IMG/VR virus record: IMGVR_UViG_3300017769_000001
Location: 62,001-126,000 of that record
DNA: 64,000 nt
Direction: 5' to 3' (one strand)
From: a virus
Each line of letters begins with the position of its first letter. The stretch's first letter is position 1. Below are positions 23,365 through 31,099 of the stretch, piece after piece. A program made the position numbers and the translations under genes. The notes beneath the pieces were generated by a model. It had not been told where the DNA came from. It saw nothing but the letters and a program-made list of their open reading frames with translations, and did no database searches.

Positions 23365-24238
23365 TCAGAAATTTAGCATTAAACAGCTTTGTGTACTTTC
23401 CGCTCATACAACCTTCAATCATCTTCATCAGATTATGGTCTCTGGCGTACTTCATTACAGCTCCCTGATTGTACTTACCCGGAATGTAAGAGGAAATCGA
23501 ATTTGAGATCGCATCGCGTACATACTGAGGTTGTTTCGACAGATCGATCAGTAACCGATTCTCAGCGTACCGATCCCCAACCTTGGTTCCATCCTTGTTG
23601 ATGGTCTCCATCAGGTTCAGCCAAGATAGAGAATCACCATAGAATGCTTCCTCCAGCTTGGTCTTCCACACTTTCGGGTATGCGGAATAGATGTTGTCAG
23701 AAGGATCACCGCGAATGCATTTCAGGAATAACTCAAACTCTGCATCGTCACAGGTTCTTTCTACGTTCTGCTGTGGAGAGAACAAAGTAACGCCGTCGAA
23801 TCTGAGAAGCTGAACAAAGTCTTTGTCTGAAGAAATGATGACGACTTCTGTGTCAGGGTCTTTCTCTTGACAGACCATAGCAATGACGTCATCTGCTTCG
23901 GCGTGTTTTACCGACATCGCATAAATTGACGTATGGGTTTCAAGAAACTCTCGCAACATGACAATCGCTTCTTGAACATCCTCATAGTAGATGTCATCAA
24001 TTTCCTTGTTCTTGTAGTCAGAGTAAACCTTCTTCCGCCAGTTTCCCTTCCCTTCGAACGCACACATAACCCCAGTACACTGATACTTCTTGAACATCGC
24101 ATTCATTTCATCAATGAATCTGATGAACAGAATCTGAGGAACATATGCCTCTTTCTTCCGCTTGTTCAGTTTCAGGATATGTCGGGTTTTCCAGAGGACG
24201 TTATTGACGTCCATAACCAGATTACGCTTCGTCGTCAT
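23360..24238 (-). CDS. rnh: T4-type RNase H (5' nuclease, FEN-1 family)
   Basis: Residues 1-20 (MTTKRNLVMDVNNVLWKTRH) hold the first catalytic Asp (Asp10). HAEADDVIAM and ISSDKDFVQLL are the second acidic cluster of the 5' nuclease fold, followed by a region with GDPSDN of the helix-hairpin-helix DNA-binding part. The 292 aa fit T4 RNase H (305 aa). The enzyme removes RNA primers from Okazaki fragments. The ATG at 24238 has GGAGGG upstream and overlaps the preceding gene by 17 nt. Confidence 0.9.
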   Translation of the reverse strand: MTTKRNLVMDVNNVLWKTRHILKLNKRKKEAYVPQILFIRFIDEMNAMFKKYQCTGVMCAFEGKGNWRKKVYSDYKNKEIDDIYYEDVQEAIVMLREFLETHTSIYAMSVKHAEADDVIAMVCQEKDPDTEVVIISSDKDFVQLLRFDGVTLFSPQQNVERTCDDAEFELFLKCIRGDPSDNIYSAYPKVWKTKLEEAFYGDSLSWLNLMETINKDGTKVGDRYAENRLLIDLSKQPQYVRDAISNSISSYIPGKYNQGAVMKYARDHNLMKMIEGCMSGKYTKLFNAKFLN

Positions 24239-24683
24239 CGCCAGAGCCCTCCATAGCAACACCATCACGTAATGCTTCTTCGAACGTGAATACGAGTTGC
24301 TCCATCCCTTCATTAGCAACAAGCAGTGCCGCGAGGTTGATTGCAAACTCGTTGTCGCGCTTGTTAAATGGAAGGTAACCGTGCTCTACCAGCTTATTGA
24401 CCGTCGAAGACTTCACTTTCGTAACTGGCGTGATGCTGGACAGATCGTCGGAGATCTTCAGAGTGATAGATGTCGACTCTTGGTCTTTCAAGAGATTAGA
24501 CTCCAGCTCTTCGGATTTTTTAATTGCGGAGAGCATATCAGATCTGATAGATTCAACCGCTTCCATGAGTTCTTCGATCTTCTCGTTAGCTTCTACGTTT
24601 TTCTCAAGAAGTTCGGTGCACTCTTGGTCGAGTAATTCATATTTCCTATGAAGTTCCTCATATGTCCGTTTACGTACGAACAT
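24222..24683 (-). CDS. Coiled-coil hypothetical protein, 153 aa
   Basis: Begins MFVRKRTYEELHRKYELLDQ. Residues 5-70 form a coiled coil; the C-terminal part (VKSSTVNKLVEHGYLPFNK) looks like a small helical domain, and the end is acidic (GSGDDDEA). GGAGG precedes the ATG, with a late-type motif 26 nt upstream. It is coupled to RNase H by overlap. Function unknown. Confidence 0.6.
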   Translation of the reverse strand: MFVRKRTYEELHRKYELLDQECTELLEKNVEANEKIEELMEAVESIRSDMLSAIKKSEELESNLLKDQESTSITLKISDDLSSITPVTKVKSSTVNKLVEHGYLPFNKRDNEFAINLAALLVANEGMEQLVFTFEEALRDGVAMEGSGDDDEA

Positions 24684-24708
24684 AACAATGCCTCCAATGT
24701 TATGAAGG

Positions 24709-24716
24709 TATTTAAT
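24709..24716 (-). promoter_or_regulatory. Late promoter (weaker match)
   Basis: ATTAAATA on the minus strand, 26 nt before the ATG at 24683. Confidence 0.5.
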
Positions 24717-24746
24717 CACTTATCATGGCGGCTGTCAATCAGGCAA

Positions 24747-24776
24747 TAAAAAACCCCGCCGAAGCGAGGTTTTTCA
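24747..24776 (-). terminator. UUCG-type terminator after the capsid gene
   Basis: On the minus strand an AACCTCGC-TTCG-GCGGGGTT hairpin with one G-U pair is followed by T's. Confidence 0.85.
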
Positions 24777-24791
24777 TCAGTTCCGTATCCG

Positions 24792-26021
24792 TTACGGAGT
24801 AACTGCGTTGCTGAAGCCAAGCTCCAGATTTGCGATTGTAGCACGAGCCAGATGGTCGGCAGAATCGGCAAGATCGGTAGCCGGATCTTCGAAAGCAGTC
24901 AGGGCGTAGCGAGTACGCAGACCCATACCCTTGTCCAGAGTCTCTGGGTTCACAACGATACCAGAGCTTGACAGTGGGATGTAGCTGCTGTAGATCAGCG
25001 GTGCGTCAACTTCAGAGCCTTTACGACCCATGATCACCTGATCACCTTCCATGTGCACGTCAACGTAAACGCTGATATTGCCATCGAAAGTACCTACGTA
25101 CAGGGTTTCAGAAGCGCGGAACGCGTTTGCTTCAGCCGGTACGAAAGTGCTGTTAGAAGCGTTTTTCAGACCAGTCAGAACGCGAGGGGAAACAACCATC
25201 CAAGTTGCACCTGAACGCTTAGTCGCCAGAGCGATGTCAGAAGACATGTCGCTGAACGCGATAGTCATTGCAGACAGTTTCTCACCAGCGTAACGACCGT
25301 CGACGTTAGCGAAGTCCAGAGTACGGACAGAACCAGCCAGACGAGACAGTTCACCGATCAGTTCGCGATCCAGTTCACGACGGATTTCGTCGGACAGAGT
25401 TGCGATCAGTTCGTTTTCCATGCTCAGACCGTCAAGGTTTTGCAGGTCATCGTCAGATTCCAGAGACCAGCGAGCAGACAGCTTGCGGCTCTTGGTTTCG
25501 ACTTGCTTCATGGTCACGTCGAGGCTCATCGGCTTACCACGGTTGCCTTCCAGATATTGAGTCTGAGCAAACGGATCCATGGCGTCGGTTGCGTTATAAT
25601 CGGCTTCGCCGTTCTGAAGCAGTGAGTACTTCTCGTACAGGTTCTGCGCAGATGCTTCGTCGCCAGCTGTTACACTTCCGTTAGTCAGTGCGTCTTCGCT
25701 GTAACGCTTACGCAGGGTACGAATTACACCGCGAGGGCCGGGGATGGTTTGAACACCAACCAGATCCATAGCCAGCAGGTTCGGCATAGTACGACGAATC
25801 AGCGGCATGAAGATTTGGTCATAGCGAGTGATGTCGCCGGTTACTGTTGATCCAGTAGCAGTAGATTCGAAAATCTTTTCCTGCTCCTGCTTACCACTTC
25901 CGCTGATGTTAACAGCGTGGGTGTTGTCCATGAACTTTTCGATCAGCTCACGACGAGATCCTTTCAGACCGTCGAGAAGGCTCTCTTTCAGTTCACTGTA
26001 TTGCATGTTTTCGGTAGTCAT
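24792..26021 (-). CDS. 23: Major capsid protein gp23-like
   Basis: The 409-aa protein matches the T4-type capsid family through the segment FMPLIRRTMPNLLAMDLVGV (about 81-100) and the later EIRRELDRELIGEL region. The N-terminus is probably removed by the prohead protease: IFE at residues 50-52 followed by Ser53 fits the T4 rule of cleavage after (I/L)xE. At 409 aa it is shorter than T4 gp23 (521 aa), suggesting a leaner insertion domain. It follows scaffold and protease in the standard head order and has its own late promoter and terminator. Confidence 0.92.
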   Translation of the reverse strand: MTTENMQYSELKESLLDGLKGSRRELIEKFMDNTHAVNISGSGKQEQEKIFESTATGSTVTGDITRYDQIFMPLIRRTMPNLLAMDLVGVQTIPGPRGVIRTLRKRYSEDALTNGSVTAGDEASAQNLYEKYSLLQNGEADYNATDAMDPFAQTQYLEGNRGKPMSLDVTMKQVETKSRKLSARWSLESDDDLQNLDGLSMENELIATLSDEIRRELDRELIGELSRLAGSVRTLDFANVDGRYAGEKLSAMTIAFSDMSSDIALATKRSGATWMVVSPRVLTGLKNASNSTFVPAEANAFRASETLYVGTFDGNISVYVDVHMEGDQVIMGRKGSEVDAPLIYSSYIPLSSSGIVVNPETLDKGMGLRTRYALTAFEDPATDLADSADHLARATIANLELGFSNAVTP

Positions 26022-26048
26022 TTGACAAACTCCTGATTTCTTTCCTGT

Positions 26049-26056
26049 TATTTATG
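26049..26056 (-). promoter_or_regulatory. Late promoter of the capsid gene
   Basis: CATAAATA on the minus strand, 28 nt before the ATG at 26021. Confidence 0.7.
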
Positions 26057-26071
26057 CTTGAAAAATTTTTA

Positions 26072-26914
26072 TCAATCTTCGACGCCAGCTAGACGACGAG
26101 CATGTTTCAGCCAAGCTTTGGTATTTGGCTTTGCATCGCCATCCTGATCCTGATTTTCAATAACGACGGTTCCTTTCGGAGTTTTGTCGTCGACATTTTC
26201 ATTCAGGTTGTCCTTATCTTTGCCTTCGCCGTCACCTTCGTCGTCGCCGGATCCTTCGCCTTCACTCAGAACGACACTTTTAGCCAGTTCTTCGTATCGT
26301 GATTCCAGCTTATCCAGAGCAACGCCTTCCAGAAGAGTTGCCATGATTGCACGCTTACGGCCAGTCAGACCTTCCAGCAGTTCATTGGTTTTCTTCTCGA
26401 CGCGAAGTGTTTGCAGCTCATTGGTTGCTTCTTCCAGCTTGGCAGTCAGTTCTTCTGACTTGTCGTCTTCAGCTTTAACAAGACTTGCATATGAAGTCTG
26501 GAAAGCTTCAAACATTCGCTGACCAACCAGATTCTTGCGAGATTCTTCCAGAGACTCTTTCAGCTCTCCGAGTTCTTCCGCAATGATGGCATCGACAGAT
26601 TCTTTGATCTCTGCGTCTTTCTTCTGAGCGTACTGCTCTTTGAATTCTTCAAGCTTGGATGCGTAGCGAACATCAAGAGTGCGTGCCTCTACGATTTCGT
26701 CTTGCAGAGCTTTGAATTCTTCGGTAACTGCTTCTTCGATCATTTCGACCGCAGATTGAGCCAGTTCTTTCTTGCTGTTTTCGAATTTCTCAGCAAGTTC
26801 GACTTCACGAGCAGCAACCTTTTCGTTTACTTGTGATTCGAAAGCTTCTTGCAGTTTGGTTTTAACCTCATCTGTAAGAACAGAGCTTTCAAGGATCTCT
26901 TTCAGTTCGTTCAT
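26072..26914 (-). CDS. 22: Prohead scaffolding core protein gp22-like
   Basis: The 280-aa product is Glu/Lys-rich and almost wholly coiled coil (residues 1-225), ending in an acidic stretch (SGDDEGDGEGKDKDN) and a basic tail (KAWLKHARRLAG). Composition, length (T4 gp22 269 aa) and position between protease and capsid identify the scaffold. It would fill the prohead and be degraded by gp21 before packaging. Confidence 0.88.
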   Translation of the reverse strand: MNELKEILESSVLTDEVKTKLQEAFESQVNEKVAAREVELAEKFENSKKELAQSAVEMIEEAVTEEFKALQDEIVEARTLDVRYASKLEEFKEQYAQKKDAEIKESVDAIIAEELGELKESLEESRKNLVGQRMFEAFQTSYASLVKAEDDKSEELTAKLEEATNELQTLRVEKKTNELLEGLTGRKRAIMATLLEGVALDKLESRYEELAKSVVLSEGEGSGDDEGDGEGKDKDNLNENVDDKTPKGTVVIENQDQDGDAKPNTKAWLKHARRLAGVED

Positions 26915-26951
26915 TTCATTTCTCCTGAAATCTTTAACGATAGTTTGAATT

Positions 26952-26959
26952 TATTTAGG
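26952..26959 (-). promoter_or_regulatory. Late promoter of the scaffold gene
   Basis: CCTAAATA on the minus strand, 38 nt before the ATG at 26914. Confidence 0.7.
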
Positions 26960-26970
26960 CTCTGCATCAC

Positions 26971-27588
26971 TTAGCGCAGATTCATTGCCTTGATGAATTT
27001 GCACATTTCTTCAAGAAAGTACTTCTGGGCAGCTGCGTCGTAAATTACCGCTTCCGCCAAGTCATTCACGATCTCGCCGCGCTTATAAGCTTCAAGGGAT
27101 TCCATGATGCTTTCGGGATACGCGTTCTGAGCAGAAGGCATCGCAACGGCATCAATAGTCACCAGATGAAAGTTGGAAACGCCGCCAGACTCATTCAGTT
27201 GACCCTTACCACGTGAAGAAACCCCAACACGAACACCAGAGTCGACAAGACCTTTCAGGATTGACCCGGCTTGTGTCTTCTCAAGAATTTCGGCAGTTCC
27301 GATTACTTGGTTGCCCTGCATCTTCAGCTCGGTGATTTTGTGTGAAACGTTCTTCAGGGAAACATCGAGACGGCCACTCGGGTGGTCAAGTTCGCCAAGC
27401 ATGTGATTGCCTTGGGCAAACATTGCGTTATGGCGGTCGACTTCTTTCTGCATTTCTTCCAGAAGGTAAGTTCTGCCGTTTCGGTTTTTCTTCTCGGCTT
27501 CCATGAAGACACCTTTCAGGTAGAGTTTCTTGCCATCTTGGGCAGATTCTGTGATAATGCCTTCTAAGTTTTGTTCGGTGAGAATCAT
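26971..27588 (-). CDS. 21: Prohead core protease gp21-like
   Basis: The 205-aa protein has the family blocks GVFMEAEKKNRNGRTY (26-41), GELDHPSG (65-72, catalytic His69) and GVSSRGKG (122-129, catalytic Ser124 or Ser125), as in the T4 gp21 serine protease. It cuts scaffold, core proteins and the capsid N-terminus during head maturation. Its ATG overlaps the small core gene upstream by 4 nt. Length matches T4 gp21 (212 aa). Confidence 0.92.
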   Translation of the reverse strand: MILTEQNLEGIITESAQDGKKLYLKGVFMEAEKKNRNGRTYLLEEMQKEVDRHNAMFAQGNHMLGELDHPSGRLDVSLKNVSHKITELKMQGNQVIGTAEILEKTQAGSILKGLVDSGVRVGVSSRGKGQLNESGGVSNFHLVTIDAVAMPSAQNAYPESIMESLEAYKRGEIVNDLAEAVIYDAAAQKYFLEEMCKFIKAMNLR

Positions 27589-27788
27589 TTGACGATCTCC
27601 TTCATCTGTCCGGACTCGGTGATCTCAAACCGAACATCAGTTCCGGGTTTTTTCGCAATCGGATTGTCGGATTCACCTTCAGTGATTTCCCAATCCATAG
27701 AAGCAAGGTCTTTAACAACTCGCTTCTGTTCTTTTGTCATCTTTAGAGAGCGGATCTCGCTTTCTACGAGTGTGATAAATGACATCAT
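27585..27788 (-). CDS. Small prohead core protein (gp68 position), 67 aa
   Basis: Begins MMSFITLVESEIRSLKMTKE. The ATG at 27788 has AAGGAA upstream, whereas the frame extends to a TTG at 27806 without such a signal. It lies between the acidic core protein and the protease, where T4 has gene 68. Assignment rests on position; sequence similarity is not visible. Confidence 0.6.
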   Translation of the reverse strand: MMSFITLVESEIRSLKMTKEQKRVVKDLASMDWEITEGESDNPIAKKPGTDVRFEITESGQMKEIVK

Positions 27789-27812
27789 GAATTCCTTCAA
27801 TATCAATGACCT

Positions 27813-27820
27813 TATTTAGA
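27813..27820 (-). promoter_or_regulatory. Late promoter
   Basis: TCTAAATA on the minus strand, 25 nt before the ATG at 27788. Confidence 0.7.
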
Positions 27821-27822
27821 AA

Positions 27823-27846
27823 TAAAAAAGCCCCTACTTGAGGGGC
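27823..27846 (-). terminator. Intrinsic terminator after the acidic core gene
   Basis: On the minus strand a GCCCCT/AGGGGC stem with 5-nt loop is followed by TTTTTTA. Confidence 0.85.
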
Positions 27847-27870
27847 AAGGAGATGTACACGACTATGAAA

Positions 27871-28323
27871 TTACATCTCAACGAGGTTTCCTTGCGGATC
27901 TACCGTGTAATCAGTCTCATCGCCGTTGTTCTTCTTGACGATCATGTATTCGTATTGACGTGACTTTGCGAGCTTCTTCAGATCAGACATCCGGTTGATC
28001 GTGAATTCATCGACGCCTCTTTTAGGCCCACCAGTTCTCGTAGCGGTAACCTTGATGGCTTCTTCGAGAGCATCGCGATTTCCTTCTTCGGACTCACTGA
28101 CTTCTTCTTCATTGACATTGTCTTCGTCGTCCTTGTCTTCGTCGTCCTTGTCTTCGTCGTCCTTGTCTTCGTCGTCCTTGTCTTCGTCGTCCTCGTCAGT
28201 ACCATACTTTTCTTCGATGGCAGCTTTAGCAGCTTCCTGAATCTTCTGACGGATCGCTTCCCGAAGGGCCGTAACTCCGTCTTCCTTGCTCATACCTTCA
28301 TCAAAAATTTTTTCAATGCTCAT
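27871..28323 (-). CDS. Acidic prohead core protein (gp67 position), 150 aa
   Basis: An N-terminal helix (MSIEKIFDEGMSKEDG) is followed by tandem copies of DEDKD (about residues 44-67), an acidic segment, and a C-terminal domain with NRMSDLKKLAKSRQYEYMIV. Position between portal and protease and high acidity match T4 gp67, which shapes the scaffold core. The DEDKD array is encoded by five exact 15-bp repeats and could vary in length between isolates. It has its own late promoter and terminator. Confidence 0.65.
   Translation of the reverse strand: MSIEKIFDEGMSKEDGVTALREAIRQKIQEAAKAAIEEKYGTDEDDEDKDDEDKDDEDKDDEDKDDEDNVNEEEVSESEEGNRDALEEAIKVTATRTGGPKRGVDEFTINRMSDLKKLAKSRQYEYMIVKKNNGDETDYTVDPQGNLVEM
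28118..28192 (-). repeat. 15-bp tandem repeat, five units
   Basis: Five consecutive units TTGTCTTCGTCGTCC (plus-strand reading) inside the acidic core gene, encoding the DEDKD array. In frame, so copy changes would leave the protein open. Confidence 0.9.
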
Positions 28324-28347
28324 AGAATTTCTCCAAGCGTTTTGTTC

Positions 28348-28355
28348 TATTTACC
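28348..28355 (-). promoter_or_regulatory. Late promoter of the acidic core gene
   Basis: GGTAAATA on the minus strand, 25 nt before the ATG at 28323, overlapping the portal stop. Confidence 0.65.
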
Positions 28356-29895
28356 ACCCGCGACCAAGACCACCTTCTTCAGCTTGTGGTAGCCCATACT
28401 CAGAACCAAGCCTACCGTCGCCATAAACGATGTTGGCAATTGCCTCTTGTGGCATTTCTGCGATCTGTTCTTCAGTCAAACCCTTCTCCATCAGAATCAT
28501 GACTTCGTTGTCAACCATTTCTTCTTTCGACAGGTTTAGATATTTGGTCAAAGCCAGTTGTTTTGAAATAGTCTTAGCCTGCATTGTGCTCTGGAACAGG
28601 TTAAGGAGACTCTGATACGTCTCAATGTTCTTGTACAGCGCAAAATTATGTGATGGGGTGATTCGAAGTTGCATTTCTTCCGGTACTTCGATATCACGTT
28701 CCTCGCAGAACCATTTGAAATGTTTCTCAAATTCACACTCAACACGACGCTTGTCTCTGTTTACAAATCCAAGATAACGCATCTCTACTTGGTAAACCTG
28801 ACCAACTCGCATATCAGAATACGTATCTCTGTCGTTCCCTTCGTTCTGAGTATCAGTCATCGAAGGCGGAACGCGCATCGCTGCTGCAAGTTTCCTTGCA
28901 AGGTACGTCATATCATTGAGGTCGCCAGAACTCGGGCTTCCCTGTACACTCTCAATTCGAGAACTTCTTCCCTGTGACGTAACCGGGAGGTAGAAATCCT
29001 CTGTCATCGAATGGGGATCGAACTCAGTGTTGACATCACCATCTTTCTTGACGATGGCTTTTTGTTTCATCTGCAAACGGTATTTGTCAATTACTTCTTT
29101 GTGCTTCTTCGGAGGAAGACGCCCAACATCAATGTAGAATACCCTGCGATCAATACTTCTGGTGAATCGGTGGATGACCACGGCGGTTTCGAGAAGATCG
29201 AGTTTTCTCCATATTGGGTATGCACGTTCAAGCAGAGATTCCCCAAAAGGAGTATTACCTCGTTTCACAACAACCATATCTTCAACAGAAATGTGATCTA
29301 TTGAACGTTTCTGGTTGGAGTGGTTAATCGTTTCGATTTTCCGGAACGTTTCTTTGATATTGAGAAACGGGGCATTCCAATCCACGAGATAGTGAGTTAC
29401 GATGTTGTCGTCGTCCGGAGAGAGAACGTACCCGACCAATTTCTCAGGAGAAATCTTCTTCAAAGACCCATCTGGCTTCTTGACGAAAAATATACCACCA
29501 TACTTTTCAAGCTCCCGAGAATAGTCGAAAAGCTTGATCTCTAGGTTGTTCCTACCGAACCACGTATCCATCAAGTAGTTCAAAGACTTGATGTGGGTTT
29601 TTCTCAGCTTGCTGTCATCCGGGAATTCCAGAATCATGATAGGCTCGTCGTCGGCATTGCAGCTACTGATATCTTCAGCAATAATGTCCAACGCCCGAGA
29701 AACTTCGACAGACTGTCGATCCATAATGTCAAGCTTGGTTAGAATGCTTCTGCGGTCTCCTTCGAGGGATACATAGTTGTTATACCAGCTAAGACCCTCC
29801 CCCTTTGTAGATTCCGGAGCAGTGTTGTGGGTGGCATTGGCACCTAAGCGGACAGTACTCCACTGGTGTTCATAAAGCTTTTGCTCTGTTGCCAT
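28351..29895 (-). CDS. 20: Portal vertex protein gp20-like
   Basis: At 514 aa it equals T4 gp20 (524 aa) in size. Family segments include DNIVTHYLVDWNAPF, RRVFYIDVGRLPPKKHKEVI and DDxNDMTYLARKLAAAMRVP-type wing/stem sequence. The portal is the dodecameric DNA gate to which the terminase docks. The ATG at 29895 is preceded by GAGG and a late promoter 27 nt upstream; the longer frame runs through that promoter. Confidence 0.92.
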   Translation of the reverse strand: MATEQKLYEHQWSTVRLGANATHNTAPESTKGEGLSWYNNYVSLEGDRRSILTKLDIMDRQSVEVSRALDIIAEDISSCNADDEPIMILEFPDDSKLRKTHIKSLNYLMDTWFGRNNLEIKLFDYSRELEKYGGIFFVKKPDGSLKKISPEKLVGYVLSPDDDNIVTHYLVDWNAPFLNIKETFRKIETINHSNQKRSIDHISVEDMVVVKRGNTPFGESLLERAYPIWRKLDLLETAVVIHRFTRSIDRRVFYIDVGRLPPKKHKEVIDKYRLQMKQKAIVKKDGDVNTEFDPHSMTEDFYLPVTSQGRSSRIESVQGSPSSGDLNDMTYLARKLAAAMRVPPSMTDTQNEGNDRDTYSDMRVGQVYQVEMRYLGFVNRDKRRVECEFEKHFKWFCEERDIEVPEEMQLRITPSHNFALYKNIETYQSLLNLFQSTMQAKTISKQLALTKYLNLSKEEMVDNEVMILMEKGLTEEQIAEMPQEAIANIVYGDGRLGSEYGLPQAEEGGLGRGW

Positions 29896-29921
29896 TGTTA
29901 AACCTCTTTGATTCGTGCCAT

Positions 29922-29929
29922 TATTTAGA
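29922..29929 (-). promoter_or_regulatory. Late promoter of the portal gene
   Basis: TCTAAATA on the minus strand, 27 nt before the ATG at 29895. Confidence 0.7.
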
Positions 29930-29939
29930 CCACCTACAG

Positions 29940-30446
29940 TCACATGAACTTCTTATAGTGATTTGACCACCGATTTGAAGTGGTTTTTGCTTTATCTTCC
30001 CACTCCATCAAAGGAACCAACTCGGATACCCGGATCAATGGTAGTTTGTAAAGACGGGTGGCTCCTGATACTTTTGGAACCGCTCTTTTGAGAGCGTGCC
30101 AATCTACCATGATAGGCAAACCGTCCCTTATCCGGTTCCTGTTAGACTCAAGAACATACCGGATGACGGCAATGCGATCACGGACTGGAATGTAGTGGAG
30201 ATTGCAGACGAGCACACAGTTGTAAATGGATACGTGCCTTAGAGTGATCGCCAATGGATTTGGATCATGCTCAAACCCGGCATAATACAGATCTGCCATC
30301 GCCCCAATGTACAACTCCTGTACTTTGGATGCTGCGTATGCAGGTGACGCATACATATCCGGATCTGTCCCAGCGCCAACGTTGAGAGTGTTGAATCCTC
30401 GATATGTTTGGAAGTATTCTTCGTCTGCTGGTTTTATTAGTGCCAT
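29940..30446 (-). CDS. Hypothetical late protein upstream of portal, 168 aa
   Basis: Begins MALIKPADEEYFQTYRGFNT. No domain is recognised. A late promoter and its place directly before the portal suggest a structural, connector or assembly part. Its central region (RHVSIYNCVLVCNLHYIP) is beta-rich and the C-terminus basic. T4 carries no equivalent at this point. Confidence 0.65.
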   Translation of the reverse strand: MALIKPADEEYFQTYRGFNTLNVGAGTDPDMYASPAYAASKVQELYIGAMADLYYAGFEHDPNPLAITLRHVSIYNCVLVCNLHYIPVRDRIAVIRYVLESNRNRIRDGLPIMVDWHALKRAVPKVSGATRLYKLPLIRVSELVPLMEWEDKAKTTSNRWSNHYKKFM

Positions 30447-30470
30447 ACCTTAAACTCTTCAGTATGACTC

Positions 30471-30478
30471 TATTTAGA
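30471..30478 (-). promoter_or_regulatory. Late promoter
   Basis: TCTAAATA on the minus strand, 25 nt before the ATG at 30446. Confidence 0.7.
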
Positions 30479-30562
30479 AGGGGTGCCGCCCACGGATGGT
30501 AAGTCCCGACGGCTCTTGTGATGATTGGGGTGAGGTGCGGAGAGAGCCACCACAAGCAAACT

Positions 30563-30570
30563 TATTTACT
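30563..30570 (-). promoter_or_regulatory. Possible second late promoter
   Basis: AGTAAATA on the minus strand, 117 nt before the ATG at 30446, overlapping the stop of the upstream gene. The 84 bases between the two sites contain no gene that I can support. Confidence 0.4.
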
Positions 30571-31099
30571 CTTCTGGAACTTCGTCATAACCAAGCATAA
30601 TAGCATTAGTTTCCCGGTCGTCGTAAAGTCCCGATATATCGCCAGACGTCGTCAGATATGGAGCGTATCTGTTCAGATGGTAACTCAGATTTTCCAAGTC
30701 ATGATCACCTTCATAATGGTGTGCTATCACAAGATCAAATGAAGGATCGTGATCAACGGCTTCGTAGAGGTCTGCAATCATTTCGAAGTACTTCTCCATT
30801 GTCGGAGATTCATACTCGGCGATTAGACACCGCACACCGTCGACATCCTCAGAACGAAGTTTGAATCCAGAAAGGCGAACTGGCCCTTTGAATATCTTCA
30901 TCACTCCTTGTGGTTCATTTTCGTACACTTCGTCAACAACAGCAACAGGTACAGACAAATATTTGTCTTCTACAACTTCAGTAATCCCGTAATCTTCACA
31001 GAAGTTCCTGATAATCTCCTTGTCCTTCGTCTCCAAGTCCATCCCGTACACCAAGTACACTGGGAACGGGATTGCGTTCTCTTTCTCTGTATTTTTCAC
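30566..31099 (-). CDS. Hypothetical protein, 177 aa
   Basis: The GTG at 31099 is preferred because it overlaps the TGA of the preceding gene (GTGA) and has GGAGAC 6-7 nt upstream; an ATG at 31114 has no such site. The sequence (PFPVYLVYGMDLETKD; YEAVDHDPSFDLVIAHHYEG) looks alpha/beta and acidic. A 2H-phosphoesterase was considered, but the paired HxT/S motifs are missing. Function unknown. Confidence 0.65.
   Translation of the reverse strand: MKNTEKENAIPFPVYLVYGMDLETKDKEIIRNFCEDYGITEVVEDKYLSVPVAVVDEVYENEPQGVMKIFKGPVRLSGFKLRSEDVDGVRCLIAEYESPTMEKYFEMIADLYEAVDHDPSFDLVIAHHYEGDHDLENLSYHLNRYAPYLTTSGDISGLYDDRETNAIMLGYDEVPEE

Noticed and set aside
28117-28195. Short repeats considered as a CRISPR array
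   Set aside because: The 15-bp units are contiguous with no spacers and lie in frame inside a protein gene.
30480-30562. Possible gene between two late promoter motifs
   Set aside because: No frame with a ribosome site; the G/C-rich partial inverted sequence is too irregular to call a terminator.
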